NCBI GenBank assembly: GCA_035604635.1
Contig: DATNIC010000018.1
Span: 1 to 38,338 of the forward strand
Direction of reading: 5' to 3'
Length of the DNA stretch: 38,338 nt
From: DATNIC01 sp035604635
Lineage (GTDB): Bacteria > Vulcanimicrobiota > Vulcanimicrobiia > Vulcanimicrobiales > Vulcanimicrobiaceae
The position numbers and the translations under genes are program-made. A model generated the notes under the pieces. That model was not told where the DNA came from, made no database searches, and worked only from the letters and a program-made list of their open reading frames with translations. This document shows, in pieces, positions 7,049 through 14,391 of the stretch; the stretch's first letter is position 1, and the number at the start of each line of letters is the position of its first letter.

Positions 7049-8224
7049 TCAAGAAACGGTCGAGAACACGCCCCCAGGCCGGCTCGGCCGCAGCGGTAGC
7101 CGCACCCTGAACGTGCTTCCTGCACCCAGCCGGCTTTGGACGCTGACGTCGCCGCCGTGTGCGCGTGCGAGACCGCGAGCGATGGCCAGGCCGAGGCCCG
7201 AACCATAGACGGCCGATGTCCGGCCGCGCCAGAACCGGTCAAAGATCCGGTCGACCGCTTCCGCTTCTATCCCGACGCCGGTATCCGTGACGTCGATGAC
7301 CACGGTGCCGCGCTCCGCGGTACAGGCGATTTCGACCGTTCCGCCCGAGGGCGTGTAACGCAGAGCATTTTCGACTAGGTTCCCGAGGATGCGCGCCACT
7401 TGCTCCGGCTGACCGTAGATCGTTTGACCTGCATCGCCCCCCCGTACTCGAAACGTTATGCCTTTTTCGGCGGCTTCGGCACGATAGAGGTGGGCGACGC
7501 CCGCAACGCAGGTACCGACGTCGATCGCGTGCAGATCGTGCACGACCCCTTCGTCGGCGCGCGCGAGAATCAAAAGACCATCCATGAGCCTGCGCATCTG
7601 AAGCGCCGCCTGACGGATGTTCGAAAGGCTGCGCTCCCGCGCTTCGTCGCCCGCATCACCTGCCAGAGCATCGGCATTGTTCGTGATGACGGCAAGCGGC
7701 GTTCGCAGCTCGTGCGCGGCATCGCCGGTAAATCGATGGACCCGCTGCATCGCCGACTCGACGTCGGAGATCGCTCGCGACGAGATCAGCGTGATGATCA
7801 AGCCGGACGTCAACACGGCCAGGATCGTTCCGATCGCTAGCCCCAAATCGAGGTGGTGCAAAGCGCTAGCGAGCCGGCTGTTCGAAATGGTGGCGCGCAG
7901 GGTTCCGTCGGCTCCTTCCTCGTGTATTCGCGCGGACTGGACCGCGGCGTCGCGGGTCGCCGTCATCCCCGCGCTCGCGATCTGCGCACCCGATCTATCG
8001 ACCCAAACGAGACCTTCATCGGGAGCGGCTAGGACACGCTGGAGTACGGGCGCGACGGGCGCCCCTTCGACGACCTCTTCCCCCTGGTGCAGCATGATTT
8101 GCAGCCGGGCCGTCTGCGCACCCTGATATTCATGCTTCATCAGGAAATGAACGAAAACGGCGGCAACGACGAGGACGCAGCTCAACGCCGCCGCGTACGC
8201 CAAAAACGGCTTAAGCGTCCGCAA
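7049..8224 (-). CDS. Sensor histidine kinase of a two-component system
   Basis: 391-residue membrane kinase. It has a membrane segment at about 8-29, an extracytoplasmic sensor region of some 95 residues, and a second segment at about 125-149. The phosphoacceptor box is FTGDAAHELRTPLAVI with H171, followed by the N box NLVENALRYTPSGG (N286), DTGVGIE and GSGLGLAIARGLARAHGG. All catalytic boxes are intact. It starts with TTG inside the end of the response-regulator gene (14-base overlap), so the pair is co-translated. The sensed signal is unknown; the sensor loop has no motif I recognise. Confidence 0.93.
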   Translation of the reverse strand: MRTLKPFLAYAAALSCVLVVAAVFVHFLMKHEYQGAQTARLQIMLHQGEEVVEGAPVAPVLQRVLAAPDEGLVWVDRSGAQIASAGMTATRDAAVQSARIHEEGADGTLRATISNSRLASALHHLDLGLAIGTILAVLTSGLIITLISSRAISDVESAMQRVHRFTGDAAHELRTPLAVITNNADALAGDAGDEARERSLSNIRQAALQMRRLMDGLLILARADEGVVHDLHAIDVGTCVAGVAHLYRAEAAEKGITFRVRGGDAGQTIYGQPEQVARILGNLVENALRYTPSGGTVEIACTAERGTVVIDVTDTGVGIEAEAVDRIFDRFWRGRTSAVYGSGLGLAIARGLARAHGGDVSVQSRLGAGSTFRVRLPLRPSRPGGVFSTVS

Positions 8225-8885
8225 GACGATATCCGAAGCCCTGCACCGTCATAACGACCGTGCCTTTACATCCCGCCGCCTGAAGCTTCTTGCGCAGATT
8301 CGCGACGTGCGTCTTGATCGTGACGGGGCTTCCCGAAGCATCGAGCGCGGTGACGCGATCGTAGAGAGCGGCGGCACTGAAGACGCGCGTCGGATACCGC
8401 AGCAGCGCTTCGAGAATAGCGTATTCCGTGCGCGTCAAATCCAGCGTCCGGTCAGCGAAACGCACCTGCGCCGACGCTTGGTCAATCTCGAGGCGGCCGT
8501 GCCGGAGCACCGAGCCGGCGCTGTCGGAACCGCGCCTCGAAAGCGCTCGAATTCTCGCGAGCAGCTCGGCGATGTCGAACGGTTTGACGACGTAGTCATC
8601 GGCCCCGAGATCGAGCGCCGCCACCTTGTCGCCGACCGAATCGCGCGCCGTCATCATCATGACCATCGCGCGCGAACCGCGCCGGCGAAGCGCCTTGCAA
8701 ATTTCGATCCCGCTGATGTCGGGGAGCATCAGATCGAGCAGCACGACGTCGTGCTCCCCCATCTCGCTGAACTCCAGGCCGGCCCTCCCGTCAGCGGCCA
8801 CGTCGACGATGTGCTGCTGCGAGCGCAGCGCCGCAACGACGGGTTCCGCGATCCTTTGATCGTCCTCGACCATGAGTATCCGCAT
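8211..8885 (-). CDS. OmpR/PhoB-family response regulator
   Basis: 224-residue DNA-binding regulator. The receiver domain (1-115) shows the acidic pair D8-D9, the phosphorylation site D51 in VVLLDLMLPD, and the conserved Lys in YVVKPF. The winged-helix domain (about 125-224) ends with the typical VTIKTHVANLRKKL and TVQGFGYRL. ATG at 8885 with AAGGAG six bases upstream. It begins 54 bases after the end of the hydantoinase-like gene on the same strand, so it may belong to the hexosaminidase operon or have its own promoter. Its targets are unknown. Confidence 0.94.
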   Translation of the reverse strand: MRILMVEDDQRIAEPVVAALRSQQHIVDVAADGRAGLEFSEMGEHDVVLLDLMLPDISGIEICKALRRRGSRAMVMMMTARDSVGDKVAALDLGADDYVVKPFDIAELLARIRALSRRGSDSAGSVLRHGRLEIDQASAQVRFADRTLDLTRTEYAILEALLRYPTRVFSAAALYDRVTALDASGSPVTIKTHVANLRKKLQAAGCKGTVVMTVQGFGYRLADA

Positions 8886-8939
8886 AGCACTCCTTGCTAA
8901 AGCGTCGACTGGACTTGGCTCACCGCAACCCGCAACCTC

Positions 8940-11027
8940 TTAGGCTTGGCTAACTGTCAAGACCCCGATCGCGGTCTGCGCCGGGAGGCCGCTCACTTCT
9001 TCGCGCGCGAGCGAGATCGCGTGCGCCGCCGTCGTAAGCCCTCGCAGCTCCGCGATCCGTGCATTATAGACGAGGAACACGTCGGGGAGGACGCGGCCGA
9101 CGTCGCCGAACTCGGTTCCCGCTTCGATCGCGCGCTCGAGCACGTGCTCGAAACGCTCGGCGCTGGTCTCGAGGAACGTGGCATTGGGCAGGATCAGACG
9201 TGCGACGGCCCGATCGTCGACGACACACAGATATGGACGCTCGTGGCGATTGATGCGCCGCGTCGCTCGATAAACGCTCATAGCGCCGACGATCGCTAGA
9301 CGCGCGACAGCGGTCGATTCGACCGCGAGTTGACGAGCGGCGCTGGCCATCCGCTCGAGCGCCGTCGCGACCGGATGGCCGGCTTGCTCGACCAGCGCGG
9401 TCGCGCCCGACGCGGTCGCGCGCACCAAGTTACGCCGCGGGTCGATTTCCACCGCAACCTCGACCCTTTCGGGATCCGCGCCCGCGGCGATCACGGCCTC
9501 GCGTGCTTCGCGACGAACTCTGACGACGTCATCGGGCGTGGGATCGACGATCGTGCGCTCCACGACGTCGCGTACGAGCGCTAGTGCGACGCCGAGCGGC
9601 GAGATCACCTCCGCATCGCGCGCGAGTCTGAATCCCAGCCGAAGCTTCTGGGCCGCATACGGGACGAGCGCGGCTGCGCCCCCGCCTCCCCCGACGAGCG
9701 TCAAGGTCGACCGCTCCAAAGCGTAGTCCGCGATCAGCTCGTCGATCGTCCCGCGCAGCTTTCCGGTCGCGACGTCGAGGATCGTGCGGGCGAGCCGCGC
9801 CGGCTCGACCCCAAGGGCCGCGCCGGCGAGGGCGAACGCCCGCGCAACGTTCGCGGCGTTCCCGCGCGCAAACGCGCCTTCCGGAACGAACCCGAGCAGG
9901 TTCGCCGCACAGGTCGGCGTGAGCGCGATCCGGGCACCTGAGGAGGCGAGAAGTGCGGCGTAGCCGTCGTGCGGCTCCCAACGCGCGCCGACGAGTTCTT
10001 CTTCGAGCACGAAACTCGCATAACGGTACCCCGCGATGTGCGCGGAGCGCGGCCCGACGTCGCGCACGCCGTTGCCGTCGAGCGCAACGAGACTCCCGCC
10101 GGCGATGCCGAGCGTCCGCACGTCGACGGTGCGCAGCATCGTCCGGTGACCGCCGATCCGTGCCGGGCGCATCTGTGGACTCCCGTTGCGAATCACCGAA
10201 CAGTCAGCGCTCGTCCCGCCGACTTCGATGAAGATCCCATCGGTGACATTCTCGTAAAGCAACGCGCCGGCGACGCCGGCCGCCGGACCGGAGAGCAACG
10301 TCAAAATCGGTCGCCGCTCGACTTCACCGACGTCCATCACGCCGCCGTCGCTGCGCATGATCATCAGCGGAGCGGAGATCCGCGCATCGGCGACCGCTTT
10401 AGCCGTCATCCGCGCCGTGCGCAGCATGCGCGGGAGGATCGCGGCGTTGAGTGCGGCGGTCCGCGTGCGCGCACGCAGGCCATACATCGAGCTCACTTCA
10501 TGACCGCTCGTCGCAGCGAAGCCGCGCTGCCGCGCGCGGGAGACGACCGCCTCCTCGCTTTCGGGACGATCGACTCCGAAAGCCGCGCTCGCCGCGACAG
10601 CCTCGACGGCCTCGTACGAGCAGCCGTCGAGCACGTCGTCGACGCTGCCGGTTATGCCGAAGAAGCGCGGGGCGAACGTGTTTCCCGCACCGAGGGCGAT
10701 CGGACCAAAGCGCATCGCGCGCCGAACCATACCTGCCAACGGGCCGTCGGCGACGGTCAGCACGGCGACCGACGCGAGATCGCCTTCCAGCAGCGCGTTC
10801 GTCGCCTGCGTCGTCGAATGCGCGATGAAGGCGATCCCACTCGGATCGACGCCGTACTCATCGATCAAGCGACGCACGCCCTCCACGATCCCCGCCGCGA
10901 CGCCCTCCGGTGCATCGTGCGTGGTCGGGACCTTCACTCGCGCAACGATCGCTCGCGACGCCGCGTCGACGGCGACGACGTCGGTAAAAGTTCCCCCCAC
11001 GTCGATGCCGACACGCAGACTCGTCAC
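8940..11027 (-). CDS. Hydantoinase/oxoprolinase subunit A-like protein (HyuA family)
   Basis: 695 residues, the usual length of HyuA. It opens with the ASKHA-type phosphate loop RVGIDVGGTFTDVV, has the family signature HSTTQATNALLE, then LSGPAAGVAGAL, FIEVGGTSADCSVI and a glycine-rich LTLVGGGGGAAALVPY. HyuA enzymes use ATP to open hydantoin or 5-oxoproline-type rings, normally with a HyuB partner. No hyuB gene adjoins; instead the GTG start overlaps the M20 peptidase stop (GTGA). The pairing suggests ring opening followed by amide hydrolysis, or a different ATP-dependent reaction. Substrate not readable. Confidence 0.87.
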   Translation of the reverse strand: MTSLRVGIDVGGTFTDVVAVDAASRAIVARVKVPTTHDAPEGVAAGIVEGVRRLIDEYGVDPSGIAFIAHSTTQATNALLEGDLASVAVLTVADGPLAGMVRRAMRFGPIALGAGNTFAPRFFGITGSVDDVLDGCSYEAVEAVAASAAFGVDRPESEEAVVSRARQRGFAATSGHEVSSMYGLRARTRTAALNAAILPRMLRTARMTAKAVADARISAPLMIMRSDGGVMDVGEVERRPILTLLSGPAAGVAGALLYENVTDGIFIEVGGTSADCSVIRNGSPQMRPARIGGHRTMLRTVDVRTLGIAGGSLVALDGNGVRDVGPRSAHIAGYRYASFVLEEELVGARWEPHDGYAALLASSGARIALTPTCAANLLGFVPEGAFARGNAANVARAFALAGAALGVEPARLARTILDVATGKLRGTIDELIADYALERSTLTLVGGGGGAAALVPYAAQKLRLGFRLARDAEVISPLGVALALVRDVVERTIVDPTPDDVVRVRREAREAVIAAGADPERVEVAVEIDPRRNLVRATASGATALVEQAGHPVATALERMASAARQLAVESTAVARLAIVGAMSVYRATRRINRHERPYLCVVDDRAVARLILPNATFLETSAERFEHVLERAIEAGTEFGDVGRVLPDVFLVYNARIAELRGLTTAAHAISLAREEVSGLPAQTAIGVLTVSQA

Positions 11028-12409
11028 AGCGCGGCGGCGAGTTCATCGTGCAGGTACGTCATCGTCTCGATCCCGCCGAAGAATTGCGACAAGGTGAACT
11101 TCTCGTTCGGAGCGTGGATCGCGTCGTCGGGAAGGCCGACGCCGATCAAGACCTGCGGCAAGTGCAGGATGCGGTCGAAGCTGGAGACCGGGCCGATCGT
11201 CCCGCCGATCCCGATGAAGACCGGCGGCTTGCCGAAGCCGCGCCGCATCGCGCGCGCGGCGGCGACGACGGCCGGGTGATCGCGTGACGTCGAAACGCCG
11301 CGCACGTCGCCTGAGCTCTCGATCTCGACGCGCACCCCGCTCGGCGCGATCTTCCTTAGATAGCCGGCGACGATGCCCTTGACGTGCGCGGGATCTTGGT
11401 CGCCGACCAATCGCGCCGAAATCTTCGCCTTGGCCCAACTCGGGATGATCGTCTTGGAGCCGGGGCCCTGATAGCCGCCCCAAATCCCGTTGAGCTCGAG
11501 CGTCGGGCGAAACCACATGCGTTCGAGCGGCGAACGGTCGCGCTCTCCGCCGGCGAGTTCACCCAGACCGAACGCCCGCGCTTCGCGCGCCTCGTCGAAC
11601 GGAAGCACCTCCGTCTCGGCGCGCTGCCGGGCCGAGAGCTCGTGGACGCCGTTGTAGAATCCCGGAATTACGACGCGTCCGCGTTCGTCCTTTAGCGCCG
11701 CAACCATCCGGGCGAGGGCTTCGATCGGATTGCGCACCGCGCCGCCGTAATAACCGGAGTGTAAATCGTACGACGGGCCGTGCACGGTCACTTCCCAGTG
11801 AACGAGCCCGCGCAACGATACCGTCAACGACGGGACGTCTTCCGCGAACACGGCCGTGTCCGAAACGACGACGACGTCGCACGCGAGCCGCTCACTCTCG
11901 CGCGCGAGGAACGCCTCGAAGCTGGGCGATCCGATCTCTTCTTCGCCTTCGACGACGACCTTCACGTTGAGCGGTAATCGCCCGCGGTTGCGCAAGTGCG
12001 CCTCGATCGCGGCGACATGCATCAAGACTTGCCCTTTGTCGTCGACCGTACCACGCCCGTAGATCTTGCCGTCGCGAACCTGCGCTTCGAACGGCGGCGA
12101 CGTCCAGAGCTCGAGCGGGTCGACGGGCTGCACGTCGTAGTGGCCGTAGATCAGCACCGTCGGTTTGCCCGGCGCGCCGAGCCAGGCGCCGTACGCAACC
12201 GGATTGCCGTCCGTCTCCAGAACCGCCGTTTCCGTCATCCCTGCGGCGCGCATCCGCGCGGCCGTCGCCTCGGCGCAACGCTCGATGTCGGGACGGTGCG
12301 CCGGATCGGCCGAGATCGAGGGGATCGCCACGAGCCCCCGCAGTTCCTCGACGAAGCGTTCGCGCTCGCGCCGGACCCAGTCAATCAAGATATCCTGATC
12401 GTTTTTCAT
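11024..12409 (-). CDS. M20-family metallopeptidase (dipeptidase/deacylase)
   Basis: 461-residue cytoplasmic zinc peptidase. Metal ligands fit the family: H90 in YGHYDVQP, D123 in GRGTVDDKG, the Glu pair in VVVEGEEEIGS (about 156-158), D184 in VVSDTAVF, and the C-terminal His in IHAPNEKF. Length and motifs match the CNDP/dipeptidase branch of M20 rather than the short ArgE/DapE forms. The frame is open upstream to 12616, but the ATG at 12409 lies 8 bases after the permease stop and begins at the family N-terminus. Stop overlaps the HyuA-like start. Probably cleaves a dipeptide or N-acyl amino acid taken up by the permease (inference). Confidence 0.9.
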   Translation of the reverse strand: MKNDQDILIDWVRRERERFVEELRGLVAIPSISADPAHRPDIERCAEATAARMRAAGMTETAVLETDGNPVAYGAWLGAPGKPTVLIYGHYDVQPVDPLELWTSPPFEAQVRDGKIYGRGTVDDKGQVLMHVAAIEAHLRNRGRLPLNVKVVVEGEEEIGSPSFEAFLARESERLACDVVVVSDTAVFAEDVPSLTVSLRGLVHWEVTVHGPSYDLHSGYYGGAVRNPIEALARMVAALKDERGRVVIPGFYNGVHELSARQRAETEVLPFDEAREARAFGLGELAGGERDRSPLERMWFRPTLELNGIWGGYQGPGSKTIIPSWAKAKISARLVGDQDPAHVKGIVAGYLRKIAPSGVRVEIESSGDVRGVSTSRDHPAVVAAARAMRRGFGKPPVFIGIGGTIGPVSSFDRILHLPQVLIGVGLPDDAIHAPNEKFTLSQFFGGIETMTYLHDELAAAL

Positions 12410-12417
12410 CGTAGCTT

Positions 12418-14391
12418 CTAGCGCAGCGGCTCGCCCAGCGTCACGGTGAGCTGTACCGTCCCGCGCGTAAGGCGAAACGAATGAGGTTCTCCATCGTATG
12501 CTTTGAGCTGGGTTTGGTACGTCCCGTATTCCCACCACCATTTGCCGTCGACCTGATCGACGATGTCGTAGGTCCGCATCCCCGCGACGTAGGCGGGTCC
12601 GCCCGGACGGACCCACGCTCGCATGTTGCCGTCGTCCGTCTTGAACAACGTATAGAAGTAGGTCGGCGCAGTCTGCCCAGGAATGAACGCGAGTCCGCGC
12701 GTGAAGAGCGCCTGCGCCACGTCAGGATTGAGGTAGGACCACGTCCACATCCGGTGCAGGGCGGCGAGCCCCATTTGCTCGAGCGTCGCGTTGTCGAGGG
12801 CCGGGACGATGCGTTGCTCCCACCACTGCTCGACGTTCCAGCCCGCGCAATCGAGCAACTCGATCCCGACGTCGACGATCGTCCCGCGTACGGTCTGCGC
12901 AGTGTCTGAGGCGAGGCGCAAATAGGCAGCATACGGCTTGCCCGCGCAATCGGACGACATCGGATCGCCCTGCGGGATCGCCGTCTTTAGGATGCTGCCG
13001 TCGAGCTGGCGGCGGACGGCGAGTGCCGCGACCGCGGCCGCCGTGGTTCCGTCACTGCCGATCGCGACGACGTGATCGGCGGACGCCGGCGCGTACATTC
13101 CCGGCGCGCCGGTCTGGGCAGCGCTCGCCGGCATCAGGAGCGTGAATGCGATGCACGCGAGCGTCGCGACCGCGGTCTGATATGGTAACGTCAGCTTCAG
13201 GATCTGGTCGACCCGGACGCCCGTGTAGTTGGCCACCCAGACGTTTTGCGTATTCGTCGGATCGCAGACGTTTTGGACTTGCACCACGGCCATCACGGCG
13301 GCGACCAGCGCGATCGGCGGCATCACGTGCAGGGCCGCGAGGACCGTGTAAACGCCGATCCCGACGCCGAACGGATTGAGCGGTCCGCGATAGAGCGCGA
13401 GCGGGCTGAGAATGCCGAACACGATCACGTAGGCGAGCGGAGAGCGCGGGGCGAGCGGCGCAACGACCGCGACCAAAGCAGCTTGCACGGCCGGCAGGTT
13501 CGCGGCCGCGAGGAGCATCCCGATCCCCATCATCAGCAGGATCGCCGGCGCGACGTCCTCGACGCCGCGGATCGCAGAGGCGACCAGGATTTTGATCGAA
13601 CGACGCGGCTGCGTCACGATGACGCCGTAGAGGGCGGAGAGCGCGAAGGCGACCAGCGCATTCGCGTGCGCGAAGACGTAGAGTGCAAGCGGCAGGATCG
13701 GCGTGACGAGCGACCACGGTGGGATGCTTCTGGCGCGCGCGACCGCCTCATCGCGTCCCTCCGCAGCGATCGCCCAAGTCGCGTAGTCGCGCGTGCGGCG
13801 CGCGCGTACGATCGTGAAGATCGCGATCGCAAGCGCTTGGATCACGAACAGCACGACCGCGAAGCCTTGCATCGCCGCTTGCTCGACGCCGAACAGCTTC
13901 GTATAGAACGTCCACTGCGCGATGTTAAAGATAAAGCCGAGCCCAAAGGCAAGCAAGAACAGCGTGGCGGCGGTCGACCGCGGGACCCCGGTCGTCAGCA
14001 TGATCGGCAGAACGATCGAACCGATCATGATGATCGCACCGAGCCCGGTTAAGGATGTGAAAAGCAGCGCGACGGCGGCGCACAGGACCAGCGCGAGCAG
14101 CATCGGCCGGTCGCCGCCGAACTCGGCCGCGTAGCTGACGATCGCCTCGGCGATCCCCGTCTCCATCGTGACGCGGCCGAGCATCGCGCCGAAAATCACG
14201 GTCGCGTAGACCGCGGCCAGCGCGATCGTTCCATCGGTCACGATCGTGGCCAATCCACCCGGCCCGACACCGGCGACCGCCCCCATCAAAAGCGCGAGCA
14301 GCGGGACCGCGAGCAGCGCGGGCAAGAGGCGGGCGATCATCAGCCCCGCGCAAAGCGCAAAAACGGCGATGATCTCGATGCCGGCGATCAT
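12418..14391 (-). CDS. Ion-transporter-superfamily permease fused to a C-terminal PDZ-like domain
   Basis: 657 residues. Residues 1-420 are a polytopic permease of about 11 hydrophobic helices with the repeated loop motifs SLTGLGAIIMIGS and YRGPLNPFGVG, resembling GntP/CitMHS-type carboxylate carriers. The last helix ends LLMPASAAQ, like a signal-peptide end. A 230-residue soluble part follows, which closes with a PDZ-like segment (about 590-656): GGPAYVAGMRTYDIVDQVDG and LTRGTVQLTVTLGE. The fold of residues 440-580 is unknown to me. I know of no standard carrier with this tail. ATG overlaps the hexosaminidase stop (ATGA). Cargo unknown; sugar acid or oxoacid likely. Confidence 0.85.
   Translation of the reverse strand: MIAGIEIIAVFALCAGLMIARLLPALLAVPLLALLMGAVAGVGPGGLATIVTDGTIALAAVYATVIFGAMLGRVTMETGIAEAIVSYAAEFGGDRPMLLALVLCAAVALLFTSLTGLGAIIMIGSIVLPIMLTTGVPRSTAATLFLLAFGLGFIFNIAQWTFYTKLFGVEQAAMQGFAVVLFVIQALAIAIFTIVRARRTRDYATWAIAAEGRDEAVARARSIPPWSLVTPILPLALYVFAHANALVAFALSALYGVIVTQPRRSIKILVASAIRGVEDVAPAILLMMGIGMLLAAANLPAVQAALVAVVAPLAPRSPLAYVIVFGILSPLALYRGPLNPFGVGIGVYTVLAALHVMPPIALVAAVMAVVQVQNVCDPTNTQNVWVANYTGVRVDQILKLTLPYQTAVATLACIAFTLLMPASAAQTGAPGMYAPASADHVVAIGSDGTTAAAVAALAVRRQLDGSILKTAIPQGDPMSSDCAGKPYAAYLRLASDTAQTVRGTIVDVGIELLDCAGWNVEQWWEQRIVPALDNATLEQMGLAALHRMWTWSYLNPDVAQALFTRGLAFIPGQTAPTYFYTLFKTDDGNMRAWVRPGGPAYVAGMRTYDIVDQVDGKWWWEYGTYQTQLKAYDGEPHSFRLTRGTVQLTVTLGEPLR

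Noticed and set aside
8886..8939. Direct repeat GGTTGCG x2 before the response regulator (minus strand)
   Set aside because: Only two adjacent units next to the end of the upstream gene; no proof of a regulator site.
9969..11279. Long plus-strand frame (436 codons) opposite the HyuA-like gene
   Set aside because: Antisense to a gene with clear motifs; composition is Arg/Asp/His-rich without any domain. High GC gives long mirror frames.
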